Source: Thermoanaerobaculales bacterium (GTDB lineage Bacteria > Acidobacteriota > Thermoanaerobaculia > Thermoanaerobaculales > Sulfomarinibacteraceae). From it: a stretch of 9,362 nucleotides of DNA. Under the pieces are notes generated by a model. That model saw only the letters and a list, made by a program, of their open reading frames with translations, ran no database searches and was not told the DNA's origin. The position numbers and the translations under genes are program-made. Within the stretch, counting starts at the first letter, position 1, and every line of letters starts with the position of its first letter. The stretch spans positions 1 to 9,362 of the forward strand of contig JAOZPW010000151.1 in assembly GCA_029932545.1 (NCBI GenBank), given 5' to 3'. Of the stretch, positions 1 to 7,200 are shown piece after piece.

Positions 1-1642
1 CCCGGGTTGCCCAACTGCCCGACATATATTCGCCGGTAAACCAGAAGGTGCAATCATCTGCCGGATCGACATTCATCGATGCGTAGTCGCCCCAGCGGCC
101 GCCCCCTGTGCCGCTTCCGGTCACAAGATTGACCTCGGGCTGGCTCATGGCATTCAACGAATCGTCGCTGAGGCGTCCGGTAAAGTTCAGGCTGGGATTG
201 ACCGCGGGGTCAAGGTCCGTAAAGCTGTAGGCCAATGCCATGTTGCCGCTCTGATCCATCGCAAGTGACCCGACAAAACGATTTTCCGAGCTATCGCCGG
301 GCTGGTAAGTCCCCTCCTGGTGCAACATCCAGTCTCCGGAACCGATCTTGCGCAGTTCGAACCAACGCTGCCCGGCGTTGACCGTCGAACCGGAGGTCGC
401 TTCGTCGATATTGGTTGGAAAGACTCCGGCCAGGGTCTCGTGGTCACCAAAATTTCGGTAAATCAGGCGATTGAGTATGACCTCACGGATCGGATCCAAT
501 CGGGTCGAACTCCCCGGCTGTGGAACCGAATAGAAGGTCGAATAATCGATCATCCAGGAGTTGTAATCCGTGATGACGATATCGGGCAACTGAGTGAACG
601 TCGAGTTCCCCGCGTTGTCCCAGTCCACGTCGAAGGCGTAGATCTCCAGGAGGTCGTTGACCGCATCATCCGGATATGAGGAGTGGGCCTCGTCATCGAC
701 ATGGCGCATGATGATGCCGGGCGCTCCGGCAGGCGGCGCATCCGCACCGTCGAGGTCCGCCGGCGTCCCCGCCTGGAAGCCGTAGCCATCCAAATCGGTC
801 AAGGCAAACCGCTGCAGGGCACGAGCCGTGCCGCCAGTGATCATGTTCTCCCGGTCAAATGCATAGACAGCACCGGGATGCTCGTTTGTCGTCGTGTAGT
901 AGGCGTCCGGCCAAACACCGATGTGGGGATAGTCCGGGAAGTTCGGCGCCTGGAATGCGTAGCCGTGCCATGTTCCCTCAGTCGGATCAGGTGTGCCGGA
1001 AATATAGAAGCACATGTAGTTGCCGCCCGAACTGAACTCCTGCATCACCCAGCGCTGGGCCAGGCGATCGTACAGGATAATCGGATCACCGTAACCCGAC
1101 GCACAGGAACCACTTCCGAGAGAGTCCATAAAAAAAGAGGAACCGACGACCGAACCGGCCTTGTCAAAGATCTGAACCTTGGCCCCGCCGCTACCGTTGA
1201 TTGACTGGATGTAGTAGCTGGTTCCGATGTCGCCAACGGGATCCGGCGGCGAGACGCCGGTGTTTCCCATGCCGTCAAAATTGACGATCGGCGTTGTAAA
1301 CACGCGGTCGTTATTCATTGCCGCAGAGCGCTGCACACCGACCAGGGGATCGGGAAGACCGATCGATGGATCAACGGGCGCCTTCGACCCGCCGAAGAAG
1401 CGGCGTGGAATCTCCTTGATTGGATCCCCGGGCTGCCACTCAGCCACCGGCTCGATGGAGAAGATATCTATATAAGTCGTAACCGGCGTCACTGGGCCAC
1501 CAACGACCTCAGCCCCGACGATCACTTCTGGCGTGTCTCCGGCCAAGAGGGGCGAACCCGCCAATGCAACCACAACGACCACGACCGCCATGCATCGCAC
1601 CGATCGATTGAGGTCAGTATCAAAATTGAGTAACGTTCTCAT
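1..1642 (-). CDS. Large exported hypothetical protein, N-terminal 547 codons (C-terminus off the left edge)
   Basis: One uninterrupted minus-strand frame runs from the ATG at 1642 to the window edge, so only the N-terminal part is present. The start is chosen because TGAGGAG lies 5 nt upstream and the N-terminus is a signal peptide: Arg-containing n-region, hydrophobic MAVVVVVVALAG core (residues 18-29), and probable cleavage after SPLLA (34). The mature part is rich in Gly, Asp, Tyr and Trp. It contains FDGMGNTGVSPPDPVGDIG (122-140), a YGDPIILYDRLAQRWVMQEF stretch (184-203), and near the edge RWGDYASMNVDPADDCTFWF (516-535). This set resembles secreted proteins of Proteobacteria and Acidobacteriota that usually carry a beta-propeller-like body and sometimes C-terminal adhesion or sorting domains. 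No catalytic motif is seen. It lies 146 bp downstream of the co-oriented DUF4097-type gene. The reading frame is near certain; the function is unknown. Confidence 0.9.
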   Translation of the reverse strand, partial: MRTLLNFDTDLNRSVRCMAVVVVVVALAGSPLLAGDTPEVIVGAEVVGGPVTPVTTYIDIFSIEPVAEWQPGDPIKEIPRRFFGGSKAPVDPSIGLPDPLVGVQRSAAMNNDRVFTTPIVNFDGMGNTGVSPPDPVGDIGTSYYIQSINGSGGAKVQIFDKAGSVVGSSFFMDSLGSGSCASGYGDPIILYDRLAQRWVMQEFSSGGNYMCFYISGTPDPTEGTWHGYAFQAPNFPDYPHIGVWPDAYYTTTNEHPGAVYAFDRENMITGGTARALQRFALTDLDGYGFQAGTPADLDGADAPPAGAPGIIMRHVDDEAHSSYPDDAVNDLLEIYAFDVDWDNAGNSTFTQLPDIVITDYNSWMIDYSTFYSVPQPGSSTRLDPIREVILNRLIYRNFGDHETLAGVFPTNIDEATSGSTVNAGQRWFELRKIGSGDWMLHQEGTYQPGDSSENRFVGSLAMDQSGNMALAYSFTDLDPAVNPSLNFTGRLSDDSLNAMSQPEVNLVTGSGTGGGRWGDYASMNVDPADDCTFWFTGEYMSGSWATR

Positions 1643-1647
1643 GTTTT

Positions 1648-1654
1648 CTCCTCA
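1648..1654 (-). promoter_or_regulatory. Ribosome binding site of the large exported protein
   Basis: On the minus strand this reads TGAGGAG, followed by a 5-nt spacer and the ATG at 1642. It fixes the start of the signal-peptide protein. Confidence 0.8.
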
Positions 1655-1696
1655 GAATCCCCTGCCTGTTCCAGTTCTTCATTACATGGAGTTCAG

Positions 1697-1711
1697 TTAC
1701 GGAAACCGTAA
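1697..1711. promoter_or_regulatory. Short perfect inverted repeat upstream of the exported-protein gene
   Basis: TTACGG and CCGTAA are perfect complements separated by AAA. The element sits 55-69 bp upstream of the ATG at 1642, inside the 146-bp gap between the two minus-strand genes. It could be an operator half-site pair or a small 5'-leader hairpin. No convincing -35/-10 pair was found beside it; a TGTAAT hexamer on the minus strand nearer the gene has no good -35. A repeat this short can arise by chance. Confidence 0.3.
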
Positions 1712-1788
1712 TCAATACGGCACTTAGAGAGACCCTACCACAGAAAGTCCGTTCGAAAAAGTAATGTAAGGCACCACGAGCCGGAACG

Positions 1789-2592
1789 TCATTCGCTCGG
1801 ATTTTTCCGACTTTGAGCGACCCGTCGCAATGCCAGCGATCCACGCCGGCTCTCCATCCGAATTTCCGGGCCACCGCCGCCGAGAACTGCACGGCCGACC
1901 TTGTCGGGTTCGTGATCGTCCCGATGGGATATTTCCAAGGTGAAATCAGTCGTAATGGAACCCGAGGTCGTCAGGGTCACTCGATGCTTAGCGTCGGCGC
2001 TGACCCAGATCTCAATTGCTCCGGTCAGGCTTTCAAAGACCTGATTCTGGTCAGTCTCACCCCTCAAAACAACCGCCTCAATCGATCCGGTCTCAGTCGA
2101 GGCACTGACCGCCCCGAAATGTCTGTGAACCCGTATGTTCCCGGTTCGGGTTCGAAAGTCCGCATCACCATGCACACCTCGAGACTCCACCAAACCATCC
2201 GGAGCATCGACGACGATCTTCGAACCACTGGGCACCATCACGGCCAGATCCGCCCTACTGTGATCACCCTCAGGGCGCACCGGCACTTCGACCCCAGGTT
2301 TGGAGGCCCACACAACCGAAATCACCAGCGCCCCGTCCTTTTCCAGAACCCGGGTTTCCAAATGAACCCCATCCGGACGGAGCTGCTGCAACACCGCTGC
2401 GACCTCGACCTCTCCATCGTCACCGCCGTGTCGCAGCCGGACATCCCCGAAAGGGTTCTCGACCCGGACCACACCCGCTTCACCGATCGGACCCTTCCAG
2501 TTGGACCTCTGAAAATCTTCGGCCGACATTGACCCGACACCCACCATCAAAACAGCAATAACGAACAGCGTTTCACGAATGACGTTTTTCAT
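1789..2592 (-). CDS. Exported DUF4097-type beta-repeat protein
   Basis: This encodes 267 residues. The ATG at 2592 is preferred because it directly yields a signal peptide: Lys/Arg n-region, LFVIAVLMVGVG core at 9-20, cleavage expected after SMSA (24). The open frame continues upstream to 2805, but that extension is a compositionally biased stretch without protein-like character. No clear SD precedes 2592, which leaves some doubt. From about residue 40 the chain shows successive strand-turn units typical of the DUF4097/DUF4098 putative-adhesin family: VRVENPFGDVRL (42-53), ADLAVMVPSGSKIVVDAPDG (114-133), then TRTGNIRV (148-155), TETGSIEAV (166-174), and later SLTGAIEIWV, TSGSITTDF and SRRGSLALRR. 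Such proteins are thought to fold as right-handed beta-helices or solenoids at the cell surface or in the periplasm, with no known enzymatic activity. It is co-oriented with the exported protein downstream and could share its transcript. Confidence 0.85.
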   Translation of the reverse strand: MKNVIRETLFVIAVLMVGVGSMSAEDFQRSNWKGPIGEAGVVRVENPFGDVRLRHGGDDGEVEVAAVLQQLRPDGVHLETRVLEKDGALVISVVWASKPGVEVPVRPEGDHSRADLAVMVPSGSKIVVDAPDGLVESRGVHGDADFRTRTGNIRVHRHFGAVSASTETGSIEAVVLRGETDQNQVFESLTGAIEIWVSADAKHRVTLTTSGSITTDFTLEISHRDDHEPDKVGRAVLGGGGPEIRMESRRGSLALRRVAQSRKNPSE

Positions 2593-3098
2593 CCGGGGCA
2601 GTGTGCCATAGTCGGTGAAGTTCGGGCTACATGGGGGCACAGCCATGCTGTCGCTGACCCGGTTCCTGACGCTTTTGTACCTGCCTGCTGCCCCGGGCGC
2701 GGTCGCCGCCGCTGACCCGGCCCCGGTCGCCGTCGCGGTCCCTGGGTTCAAACCCGGCCTTCGGGAGTGCGCGGGGCGCACACCCGCTCGGCGCATTTTC
2801 TTCAAGGGGCAACAGTGTTTGCATCGGGAGAGAACCGCCCCTTGAGGAAAATGACCTCGGCGGCCTACGGCATCGGCCGAGACTCGTTTGCTGACGGTGT
2901 CGCCGAGCGTTGCCAGGTATCGGCTTTCTTCGTGCCGACTGCTCAGGCGTTACGTCTTCCTGATGAAGAAAGCCGTACCAGGCACGCGCCGTCCGAGAGG
3001 GGCGCTCTTGGATTTTGGTGGGGTTGGTTGTCTCATTGTCGGCGGCCCTACCGACTAATTCCGTCTCCACCAGTTTCGGTGCTACCCTCTCCTCCGTG
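2593..3098. other. Intergenic region without a convincing gene, between divergent genes
   Basis: About 500 bp separate the minus-strand DUF4097-type gene from the plus-strand M50 protease, so it should hold divergent promoters, though no good -35/-10 pair was recognised on either strand. A GC-rich 2645-2845 stretch can be read on the plus strand as a 66-residue peptide with a hydrophobic start (MLSLTRFLTLLYLPAA). It lacks a proper SD and any recognisable domain, so it is not called as a gene. Structural items: CTCGGC/GCCGAG arms around 2852-2877; the long inverted repeat 2911-2984; a terminator-like hairpin at 2992-3012 (8-bp stem with one G-U, 5-nt loop, then TTTT); and GTCGG/CCGAC arms at 3038-3055. 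The density of self-complementary sequence is more like a structured or mobile intergenic element than decayed coding DNA. Confidence 0.5.
2911..2984. repeat. Long imperfect inverted repeat, hairpin or small mobile element
   Basis: The left arm 2911-2931 (TGCCAGGTAT then CGGCTTTCTTC) and right arm 2965-2984 (GAAGAAAGCCG then TACCAGGCA) pair over 20 of 21 positions, with one mismatch and one single-base bulge. Eleven consecutive pairs are perfect. Inside the 33-nt centre a further CAGG (2944-2947) and CCTG (2959-2962) can pair, extending the helix. No long U-tract follows, so it is not a standard terminator. It could be a structured RNA, a processing site, or a palindromic intergenic repeat. 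It begins 327 bp upstream of the DUF4097-type start and ends 114 bp before the M50 start. Confidence 0.6.
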
Positions 3099-3944
3099 AT
3101 GCTGCAATTCCGCCTCTTTGGGTTCCCGGTCGCCGTACAGCCTTTTTTCCTGATCACCGCATGGCTGATCGGGCCGAGGAACGATCTCCAGGCAACTGTG
3201 TTGTGGATTGTCAGTGTGTTTATCGGGGTGATGGCTCATGAACTGGGTCACGCCTATGCCGGCCGTCATTTCGCCCTCGACCCGGTCATTACCCTCCACG
3301 GATTCGGCGGCATGACTTCCTGGCGATCGAATAGGCCCCTGGGACACGCCCAGAGGATCTTCCTTTCGGCCGCGGGACCGGCAGTAGGCATTGTGATTGG
3401 ATTGGCTGTCCTGATTCTGGCGCCCCGTCTCCTGCCCGATGCCGGCATCATGCTGACCCGGCTGATCCATTACACCGTATGGGTCAATCTGGGTTGGGGT
3501 GTCCTTAATCTGGCGCCGGTTCTGCCCCTGGACGGAGGCCACATTGCAGCCTCCGCCGCCGAGGCGGCATTCGGCCCTCGCGGGCGCTCGTTTGCCGTCA
3601 TCCTTTCGTTGATCTTGACCGGGGCCTTGGCCCTTTGGGCAATGTGGAACGGTCAGATCTGGATGACGATCCTGGCTGTGGTACTGGCGGCCTCCAACAT
3701 TCAGAGCGTGGGCTGGTTCAAACCCAAAGCCGGACCAGCCCCAGACGCCGGACCCTCCGATGCACTCCGGTCCTATGACCTGGCCCGGGGTCTCGCTCAG
3801 GGGGGACAACACGATGAGGCACTCCAGTGGCTGGAAGTTGCCGTGAAATCAGGTTTTTCCAACGGCGCCGTGATGGATGCCGACCCCGCCTGGTCTGTGC
3901 TGCGAAACGAACCGCGCTTTGTAGACCTGCGCAGATCAATTTAG
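3099..3944 (+). CDS. M50 (site-2 protease type) intramembrane metalloprotease with TPR-like tail
   Basis: This 281-residue multipass membrane protein carries the family's three signatures. They are HELGH at 47-51 (zinc ligands His47 and His51, catalytic Glu48) at the end of a membrane helix, RIFLSAAGPA (86-95), and NLAPVLPLDGGH (137-148) with the third ligand Asp145. Likely membrane segments lie near 9-25, 30-46, 88-108, 117-138, 165-183 and 186-200. This is the compact SpoIVFB-like architecture without visible PDZ or CBS domains. After a Pro/Ala-rich linker, residues 226-281 look like one TPR-type helical pair (LARGLAQGGQHDEALQWLEVA) plus an ending that includes LRNEPRFVDL, resembling TPR tails of bacterial signalling proteins. 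M50 enzymes cleave transmembrane helices, often of regulators, but no substrate gene is adjacent. The ATG at 3099 is chosen because MLQFRLFGFPV is the normal family N-terminus; the frame is open further upstream (TTG at 3015) and GTG at 3096 is also possible. No SD is evident. Confidence 0.92.
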   Translation: MLQFRLFGFPVAVQPFFLITAWLIGPRNDLQATVLWIVSVFIGVMAHELGHAYAGRHFALDPVITLHGFGGMTSWRSNRPLGHAQRIFLSAAGPAVGIVIGLAVLILAPRLLPDAGIMLTRLIHYTVWVNLGWGVLNLAPVLPLDGGHIAASAAEAAFGPRGRSFAVILSLILTGALALWAMWNGQIWMTILAVVLAASNIQSVGWFKPKAGPAPDAGPSDALRSYDLARGLAQGGQHDEALQWLEVAVKSGFSNGAVMDADPAWSVLRNEPRFVDLRRSI

Positions 3945-3960
3945 CCAGAGCTTTCAGCCG

Positions 3961-3988
3961 TCAGCTCTCAGCTCTCAGCTCTCAGCTG
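3961..3988 (+). repeat. Four-copy 7-bp tandem repeat TCAGCTC
   Basis: Three identical TCAGCTC units (3961, 3968, 3975) are followed by a fourth with one changed base, TCAGCTG (3982). It begins 16 bp after the protease stop codon. The unit contains AGCT, so the array is also partly self-complementary. Its copy number is probably variable between strains. Confidence 0.85.
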
Positions 3989-4018
3989 AGCCTCTTGCAA
4001 AAAGCTACAAGAAGAGCA

Positions 4019-4150
4019 GCCACAAAAATGCACGAAAACGCACAAAAACGGAAGCGACAAGGTGTTAACCTATTTCTTTATAAAGAAATATGGCCAACTG
4101 CTTTGCCATAAATGTGTTTTTCTTCGTGCCTTTTTGTGCCTTTTTGTGGC
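4019..4150. repeat. Nested palindromic element (25-bp inverted repeat around a 20-bp palindrome)
   Basis: Outer arms 4019-4043 (GCCACAAAAATGCACG...) and 4126-4150 (...CTTTTTGTGGC) are reverse complements at 22 of 25 positions. Between them lies the perfect palindrome TATTTCTTTATAAAGAAATA at 4071-4090. The centres of the two symmetries differ by only about 4 bp, so the whole is one 132-bp near-symmetric element. There is no ORF for a transposase, so it resembles a MITE or palindromic intergenic repeat. Confidence 0.7.
4071..4090. repeat. Perfect 20-bp AT-rich palindrome
   Basis: TATTTCTTTATAAAGAAATA equals its own reverse complement. Imperfect symmetry continues outward (GTTAACC on the left, TGGCCAAC on the right). 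It is the core of the nested element and could extrude as a cruciform or bind a dimeric protein. Confidence 0.85.
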
Positions 4151-4225
4151 TATTTTCCCCTCTTCGTGGTTTTTTGGTTCCGGCTCCGCCGGGTTAAACT
4201 GTTCTCCATACCAGCCCATCAGGCC

Positions 4226-4233
4226 GAGGAGGT
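4226..4233 (+). promoter_or_regulatory. Ribosome binding site of the ligase-acetyltransferase fusion
   Basis: GAGGAGGT lies 7 nt before the ATG at 4241, a near-perfect SD. It decides the start: the frame stays open upstream to an ATG at 4112, but those 43 extra codons are translated repeat sequence. Confidence 0.88.
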
Positions 4234-4240
4234 CAATGGT

Positions 4241-7200
4241 ATGACGGACGACACATCGCGGATTTCGGGCAGCGAAACGAGAGACTCGAAGACGGACCCG
4301 ACCGAGCCAACACAGCAAAAATCAGTCAATCAGATCATCGAACAACTCTCCGCTAAAACGCCCGAACAGGCTGCCCTACTGATTGAAGAAATGCTCAGCA
4401 ATAAAGGGGAGCCTCACACCGCCGAGATGGTAGCGACCGCCACTCGTTTTCTGGTAACGAACCGAGAGAGCACGACCCTTCTGGGACTGATTGACCCTCA
4501 AAAGGTTGCGCTGATCTTCGACGAATTGATCCAGCGGTTGCAACAGGAGCCGACCTCGGATGATATGCAGGCAGCAGAGGATCTTCTCGACGAGGTTCGG
4601 GTTCGTCCACTTCGCCGTCGAATCGTCGAAAACGGCACGACCGATCAGTGGGCCGATCGCCTGACCCGGCTGATCGATGTCACCAATTTCACCTTCCCGA
4701 AGCTGTTCAGGCAGCGGGCAGAACGCCACCCGAGCCGGACCTTATTCATCATTCCGGGCCGAAAGGGCGCCCGAAACGTCACCTGGCGCCAGGCGTCCGG
4801 CCGGATTGACCTGGTGGCCAGGGGTCTGATCGCACTGACCCAGGACGATCCCGAGAATGCCACGATCGCTATACTTTCGAGGAATAGTCTGGAGATGGCG
4901 CTGACCGACCTGGCGTGCCTGAGCTCGGGTTTGGTCAACGTCATGATTCCGGCAACCGCGACGGAAGCCGATGTTGCCTACATCCTGAACCATGCGAAGG
5001 TCTCGACCGTCGTGGCCTCGTCGAGAGATTTGATCGAACGGGTCATCACTCTTCGTGACCAGGCGCCAGGCGTTCGACGCATCATCGCCTTGGACGGAAC
5101 CACCGACAAGGACCACAACGTGATGCCCCTCGAGGCTGTGATGGAAGCCGCATCCTCGATCTCGCGATCGGAACTGGAGAACCGGCGGACGGCTCTCTCC
5201 ATCAACGACCGGGTATCCGTGATGTACACCTCCGGAACCACGGGCACGCCCAAAGGCATCTGCTTCACCCATCGCAATATCGTCACCAAGAGGTTCCATC
5301 GGGCCCTGGCCCTCCCTGAGATTGGTGAGGGTGATCGGTTCCTGAGCTACCTGCCGCTTTTCCACACATTCGGACGTTTCCTCGAGATGACCGGTTGCAT
5401 CTTCTGGGGAGCAACCTACGTTTTTGCCGAGAACGCATCGATTGAAAACCTGATGCTCCAGATGCAGGAGTTCGAGCCGTCGGTCTTCATCTCGATTCCG
5501 ATGAAATGGATGCAGCTCTACGACACCATCAGGGCCGAAGTCGACCTCGATGCCACTGACGATATTGCCATCCTGGCCGCGATCAGACGCCTGACTGGAG
5601 GCAACCTCCGCTGGGGTCTCTCGGCGGCTGGATATCTCGATCCGGATATATTCCGCTTTTTCCAACGGTATGGCGTGGAACTGATGAGCGGCTTCGGCAT
5701 GACCGAGGGCACCGGCGGCATGACAATGACCCCCCCAGGCAACTATCGGGAAGATTCCCTCGGCCCCGCACTTCCCGGTATCGAGATCGCCCTGGCCGAT
5801 GACGGAGAACTCCTGGTCAAGGGACCCTACATCATGGAGGGCTACCTCGACCCGCCTGAAGGCATCGAAAGTTTCGACGCGGATGGGTGGTTCCACACCG
5901 GTGATCTGATGGAGATGTCGGATGACAAATTCATCCGAATCATCGACCGGAAAAAGGAAATCTACAAAAACGTCCAAGGGCAGACAGTCGCGCCTCAGAA
6001 GATCGAGAACCTCTTTCGGGATTTCGACTCGGTCGGCCGCGTATTCCTCGTCGGCGATCACCGTCCATTCAACACCGCCTTGATCTATCCCAATCTCGAT
6101 TTTGAAGAAGTCAACCTGAAAAACCTGCCTACCAAGGACCTCCGGGACCATTTTCGTTCCCTTGTGATCACTGCAAATACCTTTCTCTCACCGTTCGAGC
6201 GGATCGTCGACTTTGCGGTGATTGACCGGGACTTCGATGCCGACCAGGGTGAACTGACGCCGAAGAACACATTCAGACGCAAGACGATTGAACGGAATTT
6301 CACCGATGTCATTCGTACGCTCTATCAGCGAATGACATTGTCGGTTGGGGACGTCGAGGTCACAGTACCCAACTGGGTCTTTCAGGCCCTGGGCGTCACG
6401 GCTCAAGATCTCAGAGTCGAGGGTGACACACTGAAATTCACCGACTCCGACGCGGCACTGGAAATTCACCGTATTTCTGAAAGCGACATCCGGGTCGGCC
6501 CGATTGTGTATCGATTCGATTCTTCCAAACCCCTCAATCTGGGATCACTGCTCTCGGTGCCTCGCCTGTGGCTGGGCAACGAGGCGCTTGTGGCCTTCGC
6601 CCCACTGGAGCCCGAGCAACGCGCATTCAAACGACGTCGGCGCCTCAATATTTTCTGGGAAAGGCGCCTGAATCCCTATGTCTCCTCAGAGAAGGATCGA
6701 CGACAACTCGAGTCTCTGCTTCGGGCAAATGACCCGGACCTGATGGGCCTCCACCGAGCGGCGCTTGGTGTCGAGTCTCACGAGAGTGGTGACGCAATCG
6801 TCGCACTCAGAACGCTTGAACATGTCCTCGAATCCTCTAATCCCGACATTGTGGAGGAAAGCCTGAGATTGCTGAAGCGAGCCTCTCAAAATCCTTCCCG
6901 GACGGTGATCCGACGAGCATTCCAGATCCTGGCAGCCCACGAACGCGGTCCGGGTTATCAAGCGATGGTCTCCCGTTTTCTCGATGTCCTCCCTGAACTC
7001 TTCGATGCGGACACCACCGGTCTGCTGGCCGAACGAACCTTGACCAAGGAACAGTTGAACGCCTTTTTTGGCGAGGCCGAGAGCCGCTGGACCTCTTCAG
7101 AAGACACCTCCCAGGTAACTGTAGCCAGTTCCCTGCTGACCTTCCTGGCGGAGTATGGCGCCCACCACCCGACCAGCTACAGGCAAATCCGCGCCTTCAT

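Larger units (their letters stand above)
3945..4240. other. Repeat-rich intergenic patch between the M50 protease and the fusion gene
   Basis: This 296-bp stretch holds no gene. In order it contains a 7-bp tandem repeat (3961-3988), an inverted-repeat element (4019-4150) around a 20-bp palindrome (4071-4090), and a CCGGC-TCC-GCCGG hairpin (4180-4192). The SD of the next gene follows at 4226-4233. Base composition shifts to A- and T-rich, with strand-asymmetric runs (CACAAAAA on one side, TTTTTGTG on the other). A weak TTGGTT (4174) with TAAACT (4195) is too poorly spaced to be called a promoter. Confidence 0.6.

Noticed and set aside
1771..1783. GGCACCACGAGCC as a terminator after the DUF4097-type gene
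   Set aside because: The stem is interrupted by a mismatch and the T-run on the minus strand is about 10 nt away, so it is too weak to call.
2744..2755. GGGTTCAAACCC, resembling a tRNA T-arm
   Set aside because: The flanks do not form a T-stem of proper length, and no acceptor, anticodon or D-arm could be laid out on either strand.
2593..2805. Upstream extension of the DUF4097-type gene to 2805
   Set aside because: The extension would bury the signal peptide at internal position and is compositionally biased (Ala/Gly/Thr/Arg).
2645..2845. 66-residue plus-strand ORF with a signal-like start
   Set aside because: No proper SD, no similarity recognised, and a low-complexity Ala/Pro/Val stretch after the hydrophobic start. 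A real small exported protein cannot be excluded.
3015..3098. TTG start for the M50 protease
   Set aside because: The added 28 residues are not typical of the family, lack an SD and overlap intergenic hairpins. The family N-terminus begins at the ATG at 3099.
3048..3812. 254-codon minus-strand frame opposite the M50 gene
   Set aside because: It is antisense to a clear HELGH / NxxPxxPLDGG protein and shows no domain of its own.
4112..4240. 43-codon N-terminal extension of the fusion gene (hydrophobic, membrane-helix-like)
   Set aside because: It is translated T-rich repeat sequence overlapping the palindromic element, and the perfect SD at 4226-4233 points to the ATG at 4241.
4742..6151. 469-codon open frame on the minus strand
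   Set aside because: It lies wholly inside the acyl-activating domain, whose motifs are unmistakable on the plus strand. The antisense product has no recognisable domain and reflects GC-biased codon use.
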